Assembly: GCF_030413615.1 (NCBI RefSeq)
Contig: NZ_CP129236.1
Coordinates: forward strand, 1,658,001 to 1,722,000
DNA from: Planococcus shixiaomingii
GTDB lineage: Bacteria; Bacillota; Bacilli; Bacillales_A; Planococcaceae
Reading direction: 5' to 3'
Length of the DNA stretch: 64,000 nucleotides
Under the pieces are notes generated by a model, which made no database searches, was not told the DNA's origin, and saw nothing but the letters and a program-made list of their open reading frames with translations. Position 1 is the stretch's first letter. Each line of letters opens with the position of its first letter. Below, piece after piece: positions 42,972-53,192 of this stretch. Both the position numbers and the translations under genes were made by a program.

Positions 42972-45530
42972 ATGGTTTCTATTACTCAATCTGAATACAC
43001 ACTTGATGCCGGCTCTTTAAACGAGGCCATCAAATCTTTCCCACAAGTTCACGCGGTGACGCCGGACATGAAAATTACGCATAAAGGGGTATCGCGCCTT
43101 GTCATGATTGATCGCTACTCGTTCAAAGACACGGAAAAAAAGACTTTAAAAGCGGGCGACTTTGTCGTGCTGACAGTCAAGGAAGATCCGAAATTCCCGG
43201 CACGCGGCCTTGGCTATATTGTCGCCATCGATAAAGCGGCAAATAAAGCGCAAATATGGATCGAAGAAGACTACCGAAGCGCAATTGACAAGCCAGCAGA
43301 ACAGGAAGCTGGAATCGTTACACGTTCTCTAGACGTAATCGAAAAACCGTTGGAAGTTTTCTATGAACAAATTGCGAAACGCAATGCGACCGGTCTTGCT
43401 TCTGTAGAAGAAACACCGGAAAAGCGCCAGCACTGGTTCGAGAAATTCTATGAGCAGCTTGTCGGATTGAAATTCATCCCGGCGGGACGCGTTCTTTACG
43501 GAGCGGGAGCAGATACCGACGTTACGTATTTCAACTGTTACGTTATGCCATTTGTTGCGGATTCACGTGAAGGCATTTCCGATCACCGCAAACAAGTGAT
43601 GGAAATCATGTCAAGAGGCGGCGGCGTCGGAACGAACGGTTCGACGCTTCGTCCGCGCAATACGCTAGCACGCGGCGTTAACGGCAAATCTTCAGGTTCG
43701 GTTTCTTGGCTCGATGATATCGCGAAATTGACGCATTTGGTCGAGCAAGGCGGATCACGCCGCGGAGCCCAAATGATCATGCTTGCCGACTGGCATCCGG
43801 ATATTGCAGAATTCATCATTTCGAAAATGCAAAATCCACGCATTCTCCGCTATTTGATCGAAAATACGGAAGATGAGACGATTAAAAAGCTTGCGCATGA
43901 AAAACTGAAATTCAAACCATTGACGCAGCAAGAAGAAGCGATGTACCAAGGAATCTTGAATTACCGGTCGATTCCGGGTATGGGCGGCTTTAACGAAAAA
44001 ATCATGCAAGATGCTGAAACGAAATTGCGCGACGGCGGAACTTATTCGGTCCACAATGAAGAATTCCTGACTGGCGCCAATATTTCTGTGACACTAACAG
44101 ACGATTTCATGAGAGCGGTCGAAGAAGACGCTGATTTCGAATTGCGCTTCCCGGCAGTTGAATCGTATTCCAAAGAAGAAATGGCCATCTACAACGAACA
44201 ATGGCACCAAGTCGGCGATGTTCGCGAGTGGGAACAAATGGGCCATCAAGTGCGCACGTACCGGACGATGAAAGCGCGTGACCTATGGAACTTGATCAAC
44301 GTCTGTGCGACTTATTCAGCGGAACCGGGCATTTTCTTCATCGACAATGCCAATGAAAAAACAAATGCGAAAGCATATGGCCAGAAAGTTGTAGCGACGA
44401 ACCCCTGCGGCGAGCAGCCACTTGCACCTTACTCGGTTTGTAACTTGGCAGCTGTCAACTTGGCGAGATTCGTTGATGCCAAAACAAAGCAAGTCGACTT
44501 TGAAGCGTTGAAAGAAACGGTTCGCGTCGGAGTGCGCATGCAAGACAACGTAATCGATGCAACGCCTTACTTCTTGGAAGAAAATCGCATTCAGGCGCTG
44601 GGCGAACGCCGTGTAGGACTAGGTGTAATGGGCTTGGCTGACTTGCTTATTTATTGCGATAAAGAATACGGCTCACCAGAAGGCAATGAATTGGTGGATC
44701 AAATCTTTAAAACAATCGCGGTCGCCGCTTACGAGGAATCAACGGAGCTTGCAGTGGAACGTGAAAGCTTCCCGTTCTTAGTCGGCAAGACTGACGAAGA
44801 AACAGCAGCGCTTCGCAAAGCGTTTACTGAAACTGGCTTTATGCAAGACATGCCGGAACATATCCGTGAAGCGGTGCTCGAAAAAGGGATCCGTAACTCG
44901 CATTTGTTAACGGTCGCTCCAACAGGTTCTACAGGAACAATGGTCGGAGTATCGACCGGGCTTGAGCCTTACTATTCGTTCACTTATTACCGCAGCGGAC
45001 GCCTTGGAAAATTCATCGAAGTAAAAGCTGACATTGTCCGTGAATACCTGAAAAACAACCCGGAAGCGGATGAAGAAAACTTGCCGAAAGCATTTGTGAC
45101 GTCAATGGACTTAGCTCCAGAAGCACACGCAGATGTGCAGTGCATCATCCAACGCTGGATCGATTCTTCCATCTCTAAAACGGTAAACGCGCCTCGCGGC
45201 TACACGGTAGAACAAGTGGAAGGGGTTTACGAACGCCTCTACAAAGGTGGAGCTAAAGGCGGTACGGTTTACGTCGATGGCAGCCGTGACTCTCAAGTAT
45301 TGACATTGAAAGCCGAAGAAAACACGTTTGAAGATGAGCCTAAAGAAGAAGCTTCCGCAAAACGTCCGATCGTACTTATTGATACTATCCAAGATTTGCG
45401 TTCAACCAACGTAACCATCGGTTCTGAAGTAGGCGACACTTGTCCGGTCTGCCGAAAAGGGACTGTTGAAGAAATGGGTGGCTGCAATACTTGCACCAAC
45501 TGCAATGCCCAACTAAAATGTGGGCTTTAA
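42972..45530 (+). CDS. nrdJ: Vitamin B12-dependent (class II) ribonucleotide reductase
   Basis: Makes deoxyribonucleotides with adenosylcobalamin, with or without oxygen. 852 residues: the ten-stranded barrel contains the conserved NPCGEQPL (catalytic Cys and Glu), FNCYVMP (redox Cys) and APTGSTGTM, and the C-terminus is a Cys-rich tail CPVCRKG...CNTCTNC...CGL with a possible zinc ribbon and the shuttle cysteines. GAAGGAGGAATTG precedes the ATG. It sits between yqhL-like and aroQ, where B. subtilis has other genes. Confidence 0.94.
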   Translation: MVSITQSEYTLDAGSLNEAIKSFPQVHAVTPDMKITHKGVSRLVMIDRYSFKDTEKKTLKAGDFVVLTVKEDPKFPARGLGYIVAIDKAANKAQIWIEEDYRSAIDKPAEQEAGIVTRSLDVIEKPLEVFYEQIAKRNATGLASVEETPEKRQHWFEKFYEQLVGLKFIPAGRVLYGAGADTDVTYFNCYVMPFVADSREGISDHRKQVMEIMSRGGGVGTNGSTLRPRNTLARGVNGKSSGSVSWLDDIAKLTHLVEQGGSRRGAQMIMLADWHPDIAEFIISKMQNPRILRYLIENTEDETIKKLAHEKLKFKPLTQQEEAMYQGILNYRSIPGMGGFNEKIMQDAETKLRDGGTYSVHNEEFLTGANISVTLTDDFMRAVEEDADFELRFPAVESYSKEEMAIYNEQWHQVGDVREWEQMGHQVRTYRTMKARDLWNLINVCATYSAEPGIFFIDNANEKTNAKAYGQKVVATNPCGEQPLAPYSVCNLAAVNLARFVDAKTKQVDFEALKETVRVGVRMQDNVIDATPYFLEENRIQALGERRVGLGVMGLADLLIYCDKEYGSPEGNELVDQIFKTIAVAAYEESTELAVERESFPFLVGKTDEETAALRKAFTETGFMQDMPEHIREAVLEKGIRNSHLLTVAPTGSTGTMVGVSTGLEPYYSFTYYRSGRLGKFIEVKADIVREYLKNNPEADEENLPKAFVTSMDLAPEAHADVQCIIQRWIDSSISKTVNAPRGYTVEQVEGVYERLYKGGAKGGTVYVDGSRDSQVLTLKAEENTFEDEPKEEASAKRPIVLIDTIQDLRSTNVTIGSEVGDTCPVCRKGTVEEMGGCNTCTNCNAQLKCGL

Positions 45531-45542
45531 TCCATAAATCCA

Positions 45543-45573
45543 AACGCGACGGCTTCGGCCGCCGCGTTTTTTG
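45543..45573 (+). terminator. Terminator after nrdJ
   Basis: ACGCGACGGC-ttcg-GCCGCCGCGT, a UUCG-type tetraloop hairpin with one mismatch, followed by TTTTTT. Confidence 0.92.
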
Positions 45574-45687
45574 TTTGGGCGAAGACTGAGCGGCACTGTC
45601 CACTTTTGTTTATTAATTTTTGTAATAGTTGCTCGATTCTTGTCGTGTGATAAAATGGAAAAGTATGTGACGAAGAGGAGTGGTGTT

Positions 45688-46128
45688 ATGCGGATTTTAT
45701 GCTTGAACGGGCCCAACTTGAACCGGTTGGGAAAGCGGGAGAAGGATGCGTATGGAACGTTTACGCTCGCAGAACTGGAAGCAGATCTGGCGCAATTTGC
45801 CAGCGACCACGGCTTTGAATTGACTTGCCGCCAGTCCAACCACGAAGGTGAGCTAATCGATTGGATTCACCAAGCGGAAGACGATGGATTGACTGGGATC
45901 GTCTTGAACGCCGGCGCCTATACCCATACAAGTGTGGCTATTCGGGACGCCATTGCCGCCATTCAGATTCCGGTTGTCGAAGTACATATTTCCAACGTTT
46001 ATAAACGGGAAGAATTCCGCCACCATTCATATATAGCGCCGGTAGCTGCCGGACAAATTACGGGTTTTGGCAAAGACGTTTATATATTGGGGCTGCATGC
46101 TTTATTATTAGGAAATCAGAGAGGATGA
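45688..46128 (+). CDS. aroQ: 3-dehydroquinate dehydratase, type II
   Basis: Third step of the shikimate pathway. 146 residues; LCLNGPNLNRLGKRE, CRQSNHEGELID, NAGAYTHTSVA and EVHISNVYKREEFRHHS carry the active-site residues. The ATG at 45688 is behind AAGAGGAGTGG; upstream in-frame codons lie in the intergenic region. Overlaps the next gene in an ATGA arrangement. Confidence 0.96.
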   Translation: MRILCLNGPNLNRLGKREKDAYGTFTLAELEADLAQFASDHGFELTCRQSNHEGELIDWIHQAEDDGLTGIVLNAGAYTHTSVAIRDAIAAIQIPVVEVHISNVYKREEFRHHSYIAPVAAGQITGFGKDVYILGLHALLLGNQRG

Positions 46129-47192
46129 ATACATTGAAATTACAGAAGTTACGCACTGAAATGGAAAACCAGCAATTAGAAGCTCTATTGGTGACGAGCC
46201 ACTATAATTTGCGTTATGTAACCAATTTTACAGGATCTGCCGGATTGGCTCTCATCACACAGGACAAAGCCTGGTTCATTACTGATTTCCGCTACACTGA
46301 ACAAGCAGCAGCGCAGGCGGCAGAATTTGAAGTTGTCCAAGCAAAAACCAATCTCCTTGAAGAGGTAGCCGACCTTGTTAAAGAACAAAAGCTTGGGGCA
46401 ATCGCTTTTGAACAAGATTACGTGACATACGCCACTTTTGTTCAATACAAGGAAAAACTGGCAGCGGAATTGAAACCTGTCAGCGGCCTCATTGAAAAAA
46501 TCCGGATGATCAAATCGCCGGAAGAAATCAGTATTTTGAAACAAGCGGCAAAAATTGCCGATGCAGCTTACGAGCATATTTGCGGATTTATCCGTGCTGG
46601 CCGCACCGAACTGGAAGTTTCCAATGAACTTGAGTTTTTCATGAGACAGCAAGGGGCAACGTCTTCATCTTTCGACATTATCGTAGCTTCCGGCTTGCGC
46701 TCAGCGATGCCGCATGGCGTTGCGACTGACAAAGTGATTGAACAAGGCGACATGGTGACGTTGGACTTTGGCGCTCTTTATAACGGTTATATTTCAGACA
46801 TCACGCGCACGGTGGCGGTAGGTGAGCCTTCCGAGCAATTGAAGGAAATCTACCAGATTGTTCTGGATTCCCAAGTTCTGGGTGTTGAAAAAATTGGGCC
46901 GGGCATGACCGGCATCCAAGCTGACGCCATTGCGCGCGACTATATCAAATCAAAAGGCTATGGCGAAGCGTTTGGCCATTCAACGGGACACGGCATTGGC
47001 CTCGAAGTGCATGAAGGCCCAGGATTGTCCTCCAAATCGGACACGATCCTTGAGCCGGGCATGGCCGTGACGGTGGAACCGGGAATTTATCTGCCAGGAG
47101 TTGGCGGAGTGCGCATTGAAGATGATATACTGATAACCGAGTCAGGAAATGAACGATTGACTAACTCCACAAAAGAGCTACGTATTTTATAA
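46125..47192 (+). CDS. Xaa-Pro aminopeptidase / M24 peptidase (YqhT-like)
   Basis: Cytoplasmic metallopeptidase of the pita-bread fold, likely removing N-terminal residues ahead of proline. 355 residues with an N-terminal creatinase-like domain and the M24 catalytic domain; metal ligands are in [40 protein letters not shown] and RIEDDIL. Coupled to aroQ and followed by efp after 17 bases, an order conserved in Bacillales and consistent with a link to proline-rich protein synthesis. Confidence 0.92.
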   Translation: MNTLKLQKLRTEMENQQLEALLVTSHYNLRYVTNFTGSAGLALITQDKAWFITDFRYTEQAAAQAAEFEVVQAKTNLLEEVADLVKEQKLGAIAFEQDYVTYATFVQYKEKLAAELKPVSGLIEKIRMIKSPEEISILKQAAKIADAAYEHICGFIRAGRTELEVSNELEFFMRQQGATSSSFDIIVASGLRSAMPHGVATDKVIEQGDMVTLDFGALYNGYISDITRTVAVGEPSEQLKEIYQIVLDSQVLGVEKIGPGMTGIQADAIARDYIKSKGYGEAFGHSTGHGIGLEVHEGPGLSSKSDTILEPGMAVTVEPGIYLPGVGGVRIEDDILITESGNERLTNSTKELRIL

Positions 47193-47209
47193 CAAACGGA
47201 GGAACTTAC

Positions 47210-47770
47210 ATGATTTCAGTAAACGATTTTAAAACAGGCATGACAATTGAAGTGGATAACGCCATTTGGCGCGTTATGGAATTCCAACACGTTAAACCAG
47301 GCAAAGGAGCAGCATTCGTACGCACAAAATTGCGTAACTTACGCACAGGCAGCGTAACCGAAAAAACGTTCCGTGCTGGCGAAAAAGTAGCGAAAGCACA
47401 AATTGATAACCGCAAAATGCAATATTTGTATGCAAGCGGCGACTCTCATGCATTTATGGATTCAGAAACATATGATCAAATTGAACTTCCAGAAAAAAGC
47501 ATCGAATATGAATTGAAGTTCCTTCAAGAAAACATGGAAGTGCAAGTGATTCAGTTCCAAGGCGAAGTTCTTGGCGTTGAATTGCCGAATTCTGTTGTTC
47601 TTGAAGTAGCAGAAACAGATCCAGGCATCAAAGGCGATACGGCAAGCGGCGGCTCTAAACCAGCTAAACTTTCTACAGGCCTTGTTGTCCAAGTTCCATT
47701 CTTTATTAACGAAGGCGATAAGTTGATTATCAATACAACCGATTCATCTTACGTATCACGCGCGCAATAA
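47210..47770 (+). CDS. efp: Elongation factor P
   Basis: Relieves ribosome stalling at polyproline. 186 residues, three beta domains; the modifiable residue at the tip is Lys32 in [10 protein letters not shown], the Firmicutes type that is decorated with 5-aminopentanol in B. subtilis. AACGGAGGAAC precedes the ATG. In B. subtilis yqhV and the eight-gene spoIIIA operon follow efp; here accB comes next after 124 bases. Confidence 0.97.
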   Translation: MISVNDFKTGMTIEVDNAIWRVMEFQHVKPGKGAAFVRTKLRNLRTGSVTEKTFRAGEKVAKAQIDNRKMQYLYASGDSHAFMDSETYDQIELPEKSIEYELKFLQENMEVQVIQFQGEVLGVELPNSVVLEVAETDPGIKGDTASGGSKPAKLSTGLVVQVPFFINEGDKLIINTTDSSYVSRAQ

Positions 47771-47777
47771 AGAAATT

Positions 47778-47804
47778 GGCCTCTGTTGCAGGGGGCCTTT
47801 TTTT
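47778..47804 (+). terminator. Terminator after efp
   Basis: GGCCTCTG-ttg-CAGGGGGCC followed by TTTTTTT. Confidence 0.85.
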
Positions 47805-47894
47805 AAATATTGGTCTGGCTATTTCAAAACAGCCGGAAAACGTCTAAAATGAAATAGATGAAAACGATACATAACTAAAGGGGAGTAGGACAAT

Positions 47895-48392
47895 TTGAAA
47901 ATTCAAGAAATCCGTGAAATCATCAAGTTAGTGGATAATTCTTCGATTGATGAATTCACATATGAATCCGAAGGCACGAAAGTCAAACTGAAAAAGAACG
48001 GGTCTATTGCCAGCACAACACCTTCTGTGCCGTCTGAACCAGCAGCACCCGCAGCTCCTGCGCCAGTAGCAGCTGTACCAGCGGCAACGCCGAAAGCGGA
48101 AGAAATGGTTTCAGAAGAAGTTCCTGAACTTCCAGTAAACAGCAACAAAGACCTGCATCCGATCTTGTCTCCAATGGTCGGTACATTCTACCAGTCTCCT
48201 TCTCCAGAAGAACCGGCTTATGTGAAGCCAGGCACAAAAGTGAAAGCTGATCAAGTTGTATGCATCGTCGAAGCAATGAAATTATTTAACGAAATCGAAG
48301 CGGAAGTGGATGGGGAAATTGCTGAAATTCTCGTTAAAGACGGCCAGCTTGTCGAATACGGCCAGCCTCTATTCCTCGTAAAAACAAACTGA
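47895..48392 (+). CDS. accB: Biotin carboxyl carrier protein of acetyl-CoA carboxylase
   Basis: Carries CO2 on biotin between AccC and the transferase in fatty acid synthesis. 165 residues: N-terminal helical segment, a flexible Ala/Pro linker (about 38-70) and the biotinyl domain with Lys129 in VEAMKLF. The start is TTG at 47895, giving [15 protein letters not shown], with AAGGGGAGTAGGA upstream; no ATG is available. Directly followed by accC. Confidence 0.95.
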   Translation: MKIQEIREIIKLVDNSSIDEFTYESEGTKVKLKKNGSIASTTPSVPSEPAAPAAPAPVAAVPAATPKAEEMVSEEVPELPVNSNKDLHPILSPMVGTFYQSPSPEEPAYVKPGTKVKADQVVCIVEAMKLFNEIEAEVDGEIAEILVKDGQLVEYGQPLFLVKTN

Positions 48393-48405
48393 GGAGGATT
48401 TAACG

Positions 48406-49755
48406 ATGAAAAAAGTACTCATTGCCAACCGCGGAGAAATCGCAGTCCGCATCATTCGGGCATGTAAAGAGATGGATATCGAGACGGTTGCCGTTTATTC
48501 GGAAGCGGATCGTGAAGCTCTTCATGTTCAACTAGCCGATGAAGCTTACTGCATCGGACCAAAACTATCCAAAGACAGTTATTTGAACTTTTCCAACATC
48601 ATTTCTGTAGCAAAACTGACCAACTGTGATGGCATCCACCCAGGATATGGCTTTTTAGCGGAGAATGCCAGTTTCGCAGAACTTTGTGAAGCGGTGGACA
48701 TTATGTTTATCGGGCCGACTTCAGCTGCCATTTCGAGCATGGGAACAAAAGACGTTGCCCGAGAAACGATGCGCAAGGCAGGAGTTCCGGTAGTTCCGGG
48801 CTCAACCGGCATTGTGGCCAATGAAAAAGAAGGTCTGGAAATTGCCGAGAAAATCGGTTTTCCGGTCATTATTAAAGCGACAGCTGGTGGCGGAGGCAAA
48901 GGGATTCGTGTGGCGAGAACCCGCGAAGACTTTGTCAAAGGCCTGCAAATGACCCAAAAAGAAGCGGCTGCCGCTTTTGGCAATCCAGGTGTTTATATTG
49001 AGAAATTCATCGAAGATTTCCGGCATGTGGAAATTCAGGTGCTGGCCGATTCGCACGGCAATGCCATTCATTTGGGCGAACGCGATTGTTCTATCCAACG
49101 CCGGATGCAAAAGCTTGTCGAAGAAGCGCCATCGCCTGCAGTGACGCCTGAAATTCGTGCGCAGATGGGCGATGCGGCTGTAAAAGCGGCACTTGCTGTC
49201 AATTACCGCGGTGCAGGGACTGTAGAATTTATTTTCGATGTAGAGAACCAACAGTTCTATTTCATGGAAATGAACACCCGCATCCAGGTCGAACATCCGG
49301 TTACTGAAATGATTACGGGAATCGATTTGATCCAGCAGCAGTTGCGAGTGGCATCAGGCGAGACACTTGCTTATAAGCAAGAAGATGTAACATTCAAAGG
49401 CTGGTCGATTGAATGCCGGATCAATGCTGAAAACCCGGCGAAAAACTTCATGCCATCTGCTGGAAGAGTGGACGATTACTTGCCGCCGGGCGGAATGGGT
49501 GTCCGTGTCGATTCAGCGATGTATCCAGGGTACACTATCCCTCCATATTACGATTCAATGGTAGCGAAGCTCATTACTTTCGCGGATACGCGTGAAGAAG
49601 CGGTTGCGAAAATGAAACGCGCCCTTAGCGAATTCATGATTGAAGGGGTACATACAACCATTCCTTTCCACTTGGCATTAATGGATCACGAAGTATTTAA
49701 ATCAGGTGATTTCAATACGAAATTCCTTGAGAAATATGATGTTTTAAAGTCCTAA
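48406..49755 (+). CDS. accC: Biotin carboxylase subunit of acetyl-CoA carboxylase
   Basis: ATP-dependent carboxylation of biotin on AccB. 449 residues, family length; ATP-grasp glycine loop [27 protein letters not shown] and [13 protein letters not shown] are intact. GAGGAGGATTTAACG precedes the ATG, 13 bases after accB. Confidence 0.97.
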   Translation: MKKVLIANRGEIAVRIIRACKEMDIETVAVYSEADREALHVQLADEAYCIGPKLSKDSYLNFSNIISVAKLTNCDGIHPGYGFLAENASFAELCEAVDIMFIGPTSAAISSMGTKDVARETMRKAGVPVVPGSTGIVANEKEGLEIAEKIGFPVIIKATAGGGGKGIRVARTREDFVKGLQMTQKEAAAAFGNPGVYIEKFIEDFRHVEIQVLADSHGNAIHLGERDCSIQRRMQKLVEEAPSPAVTPEIRAQMGDAAVKAALAVNYRGAGTVEFIFDVENQQFYFMEMNTRIQVEHPVTEMITGIDLIQQQLRVASGETLAYKQEDVTFKGWSIECRINAENPAKNFMPSAGRVDDYLPPGGMGVRVDSAMYPGYTIPPYYDSMVAKLITFADTREEAVAKMKRALSEFMIEGVHTTIPFHLALMDHEVFKSGDFNTKFLEKYDVLKS

Positions 49756-49775
49756 AAAGAAGGGAGATTGACCAA

Positions 49776-50174
49776 ATGGCTGAAAAAACGGTATCTTATG
49801 TACAAATGAAACCAAAAGGCGCTCAAGATTTGGGCAATATCCAAGTGGCACCTGAAGTTCTGGAAATAATCGCCAGTATTGCGGCGACTGACATTGAAGG
49901 CGTGGCTAGCATGCGCGGCACCTTCACTTCGGGAGTCGCAGAACGTTTAGGGAAAAAAGTCCATGGCAAAGGCGTGAAAACGGAGCTTGTGGACGATGAA
50001 TTGATGATTGATATTTATTGTGTCATCAATTACGGAGTTTCTATCCCTAAGACGGCTTTAAAAATCCAGGAACAAGTCCGCCAAACGCTGTTGAATATGA
50101 CATCCCTACAAACACAAGAAGTGAATGTCCACATTACCGGCGTGCAATTCGAAACCCAGCACGTGGTAGAATAA
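49776..50174 (+). CDS. Asp23/Gls24 family envelope-stress protein (YqhY-like)
   Basis: 132 residues of the Asp23 family, with the central VLEIIASIAATDIEGVASM and a C-terminal NVHITGVQFE. In B. subtilis YqhY stands next to accBC and affects acetyl-CoA carboxylase regulation; here it is 20 bases after accC, so the link is conserved. AGAAGGGAGATTG precedes the ATG. Confidence 0.9.
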   Translation: MAEKTVSYVQMKPKGAQDLGNIQVAPEVLEIIASIAATDIEGVASMRGTFTSGVAERLGKKVHGKGVKTELVDDELMIDIYCVINYGVSIPKTALKIQEQVRQTLLNMTSLQTQEVNVHITGVQFETQHVVE

Positions 50175-50181
50175 AACGAAA

Positions 50182-50228
50182 AAGCTGTCCAAGCTGGCTC
50201 TCATGCCGGTTTATTGGGCAGTTTTTTG
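50182..50228 (+). terminator. Terminator of the accBC-asp23 unit
   Basis: CTGTCCAAgcTGGC pairs imperfectly with GCCGgttTATTGGGCAG, then TTTTTTG. Confidence 0.65.
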
Positions 50229-50442
50229 TTTTGGAACTGCCAGGGGATAGCGGAACTTTTTTTAAGATACCAAGTTCGCTTCTGCGCTGCTTCGTCGCAA
50301 AAAAGTAGTCCGATGTTCCTTTCTACAGCTGGGAGTTCTGTTAATAGTTTTAGAAGGAAAAAACTTTGCGTCTGCATTGCACTTACATCGCTAAGCTTCT
50401 TTTCAGACTATTTCAAACATGGAAGTTCAGGGGGATTACCTG
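50229..50442. other. Intergenic before nusB
   Basis: About 210 bases without a supported gene. It ends in a TATAAT (50443-50448) that is a likely -10 box for nusB; no clear -35 is seen 16-18 bases before it. Confidence 0.4.
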
Positions 50443-50486
50443 TATAATGAGGGGTAATTAGCCCGCAAAAGGAGATCAAAATCAAT

Positions 50487-50876
50487 ATGAAACGACATGA
50501 AGCACGAGAAAAGGCGCTCCAAACCTTATTTCAATTAGACGGCACCGAATTGACGATCGATGAAGCGATTGATCATGTTATGGCGGACGAGCGCGATAAT
50601 TTTTACGATTTGCTTGTTCAAGGCACCCATACCAATATGGCAGTGATAGATGATAAACTGAAAGGCCATTTGGAAAACTGGTCGCTTGAACGTTTGCCTA
50701 AAATTGAACGGACCATTCTTAGAATGGCAGTATTTGAATTGAGCTTTATGGAAGATGCGCCGTCACGGGTCATCATGAACGAAGCGATTGAGCTGAGCAA
50801 GACGTTTGGCGATGAAAAATCAAGCCGTTTCGTGAATGGTGTATTGTCTAAGTTTACTGATGAACTAGAAAATTGA
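50487..50876 (+). CDS. nusB: Transcription antitermination protein NusB
   Basis: Binds boxA RNA with S10 in rRNA antitermination. 129 residues, all-helical; MKRHEAREKALQTLFQLD, WSLERLPKIERTILRMA and VINEAIELSKTFGDEKS-like stretches are typical. AAAGGAGATC precedes the ATG. Start of a nusB-folD-xseA-xseB-ispA series. Confidence 0.94.
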   Translation: MKRHEAREKALQTLFQLDGTELTIDEAIDHVMADERDNFYDLLVQGTHTNMAVIDDKLKGHLENWSLERLPKIERTILRMAVFELSFMEDAPSRVIMNEAIELSKTFGDEKSSRFVNGVLSKFTDELEN

Positions 50877-50891
50877 TTTGGAGGAATGAAT

Positions 50892-51767
50892 GTGACTGCT
50901 ACAGTAATCGATGGAAAAGCAGTAAGCCTAAAAATTAAAGAGCAAGTTCAAATGCGCGTCGAAACATTAAAACAACAAGGGGTGGTGCCAGGCCTTGCTG
51001 TCGTACTGGTCGGGGACAACTCTGCCTCTCTTACATATGTAAAAAACAAGCAAAAAACGTGTGAAGCGCTCGGCATGCGATCGGATCTGCTTCAATTTCC
51101 GGAAAGTATGGCAGAAGCGGACCTTTTGTCGACAATCGATAAGCTGAACAACGATCCGGGAATCCATGGCATATTGGTGCAATTGCCTTTGCCGTCACAC
51201 ATTGATGAATTCAGTGTGATTATGGCTATCGATCCGCAAAAAGATGTTGACGGATTCCATCCGGTTTCAGTCGGCAATATGGTGATCGGCCATGAAACTC
51301 TTTTGCCTTGCACGCCGCATGGCATCATCAAACTGTTAGAACACTATGATATCAATCCTGAAGGCCAGCACGTAGTGGTCATTGGCAGAAGCAACATAGT
51401 CGGCAAACCAGTCGGCCAAATGCTGTTGCAAAAAAATGCGACGGTGACCTTTTGCCATTCGAAAACTCAGGATTTGGCCAAACACACGAAACAAGCGGAT
51501 ATCGTGATCGTGGCAATCGGCGTTGCAAAATTTTTAAACTCCAAACACCTCAAATCCGGGGCTGTTGTTATCGATGTCGGGATGAACCGTGATGAAAAGG
51601 GCAAATTATGCGGGGATGTCGATTATGAAGACGTTCTTGAAACAGCTTCCTTTGTGACGCCTGTTCCAGGCGGAGTCGGTCCGATGACCATTGCTATGCT
51701 GATGGAAAATACCGTTCAATCAGCGGAAAATGGTTTGACAAAAGACAAAACCGGCACAACCATGTAA
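50892..51767 (+). CDS. folD: Methylenetetrahydrofolate dehydrogenase / cyclohydrolase
   Basis: Bifunctional folate enzyme. 291 residues. The GTG at 50892 gives MTATVIDGKAVS, matching the family start, and lies 7 bases after GGAGG; an ATG at 50886 touches that site and is less likely. YVKNKQKTCEALG (catalytic Lys), QLPLPSHI, DVDGFHP and the NADP-binding VVIGRSNIVGKPVG are visible. Confidence 0.95.
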   Translation: MTATVIDGKAVSLKIKEQVQMRVETLKQQGVVPGLAVVLVGDNSASLTYVKNKQKTCEALGMRSDLLQFPESMAEADLLSTIDKLNNDPGIHGILVQLPLPSHIDEFSVIMAIDPQKDVDGFHPVSVGNMVIGHETLLPCTPHGIIKLLEHYDINPEGQHVVVIGRSNIVGKPVGQMLLQKNATVTFCHSKTQDLAKHTKQADIVIVAIGVAKFLNSKHLKSGAVVIDVGMNRDEKGKLCGDVDYEDVLETASFVTPVPGGVGPMTIAMLMENTVQSAENGLTKDKTGTTM

Positions 51768-51782
51768 AATATAAAGAAAAGG

Positions 51783-51813
51783 AGCTGTTTTTCGGGAGAA
51801 AGACAGCTTTTTA
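51783..51813 (+). terminator. Hairpin with T tract between folD and xseA
   Basis: AGCTGT-ttttcgggagaaag-ACAGCT then TTTTT. It lies between genes usually read together, so it may only partly stop transcription and set the ratio of folD to xseAB. Confidence 0.65.
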
Positions 51814-51837
51814 ATTTCTTGGATAGGGGTTGAAATA

Positions 51838-53190
51838 GTGTCGACCGACCCATACTTAAGCGTTAAGGCGCTGACAAAATACATAAAAAAGAAATTCGAT
51901 GCCGATCCCCACTTAAGGGACGTTTACGTCAAAGGGGAATTATCGAACGTCAAGATCCATACGAGCGGCCATATTTATTTCACGTTGAAAGACAATGCTG
52001 CGCGGCTTCCGGCCGTCATGTTTGCGGCAAATGCCAGATCAGTGAAATTCAAACCGGAAAGCGGGATGACCGTATTGATCCGAGGGGACGTTACGGTTTA
52101 TGAAGCTTCCGGCCAATACCAGCTCTATGCCCAGTCGATGCAATCGGACGGCATCGGCGATTATTATTTGGCGTTTGAACAACTGAAAGAAAAATTGGCC
52201 AAAGAGGGCTTGTTCAATGCGGCTCATAAAAAGCGCTTTCCGCGTTTCCCGAAAAAGATCGCGGTGATTACCGCGCAAACAGGAGCTGCGGTACGGGATA
52301 TTATCATTACCCTTAACCGCCGTTATCCGCTTGCAAAAGTTGTTTTGTATCCGACGCTGGTACAAGGTACAGGAGCAGCGCCGTCAATCGTCAAGTCGAT
52401 TCAAACAGCCAATCAAGGCGATTACGATGTCATGATTGTCGGGCGCGGAGGCGGATCGATCGAAGATTTATGGGCATTCAATGAAGAAAGTGTGGCACGC
52501 GCCATCTTCGAATCGCGCATCCCGGTCATCTCGGCTATTGGTCATGAAACCGATACGACAATCGCCGATTTTGTGTCGGACTTGCGGGCAGCCACACCAA
52601 CAGCGGCCGCAGAACTGGCAGTACCGAGCAAGACAGAATTGCTGGACCGCGTGTTGAGCTACCAGTCCGGCATGTACCGGACGATCGCGAATGTCATTTC
52701 AAAAGATAAAGCGGCCTTGAACCGTTTGACATCTTCATTCCCGCTCGCTTATCCAGACCGTCTGTACAGGCCGTTCATCGAACGCATCGAGCGGGCAACC
52801 GAGTCGCTGCAGCGAGAAACAGTCCAGCAGCTGAACCGTTCGAAAGAGCGCCATTCCAACTTAAACAATCAATTGCAAAGCCGGGTTCCGTTAAAACGCA
52901 TCAAGCAATCCGAAATGGACATCGACAATTTATCGCGCCGCTTGAATCAAGGAATGGACCGCAGCTTGAGAAACAACTCACAGCAGCTTGGTTCCGCGAT
53001 GCGTACACTTGACGCCTTGAGCCCATTGAAAATCATGGACCGCGGCTATTCCATTCCCTATAAAAACGGTGAAGTCGTAAAAAGCATTTCGCAAGTAGCA
53101 AAAGGGGACCAGATCGCCATTTCCATGACGGATGGTACTGTGAATGCCACTGTAGAAGATACGATCCCAACGAGTAAAGGAGATTCATAA
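51838..53190 (+). CDS. xseA: Exodeoxyribonuclease VII large subunit
   Basis: Catalytic subunit of the single-strand exonuclease. 450 residues: N-terminal OB-fold (residues 5-100), catalytic core with IGRGGGSIEDLWAFNEE-like segment and DFVSDLRAATPTAAAE, then a long coiled coil (about 260-400) for XseB binding. The start is GTG at 51838 with ATAGGGGTTG upstream. Confidence 0.95.
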   Translation: MSTDPYLSVKALTKYIKKKFDADPHLRDVYVKGELSNVKIHTSGHIYFTLKDNAARLPAVMFAANARSVKFKPESGMTVLIRGDVTVYEASGQYQLYAQSMQSDGIGDYYLAFEQLKEKLAKEGLFNAAHKKRFPRFPKKIAVITAQTGAAVRDIIITLNRRYPLAKVVLYPTLVQGTGAAPSIVKSIQTANQGDYDVMIVGRGGGSIEDLWAFNEESVARAIFESRIPVISAIGHETDTTIADFVSDLRAATPTAAAELAVPSKTELLDRVLSYQSGMYRTIANVISKDKAALNRLTSSFPLAYPDRLYRPFIERIERATESLQRETVQQLNRSKERHSNLNNQLQSRVPLKRIKQSEMDIDNLSRRLNQGMDRSLRNNSQQLGSAMRTLDALSPLKIMDRGYSIPYKNGEVVKSISQVAKGDQIAISMTDGTVNATVEDTIPTSKGDS

Positions 53191-53192
53191 AA

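Noticed and set aside
50214..50447. A 77-codon plus-strand frame after the Asp23 gene.
   Set aside because: It begins within the terminator of the preceding gene, has no ribosome site and an unlikely composition.
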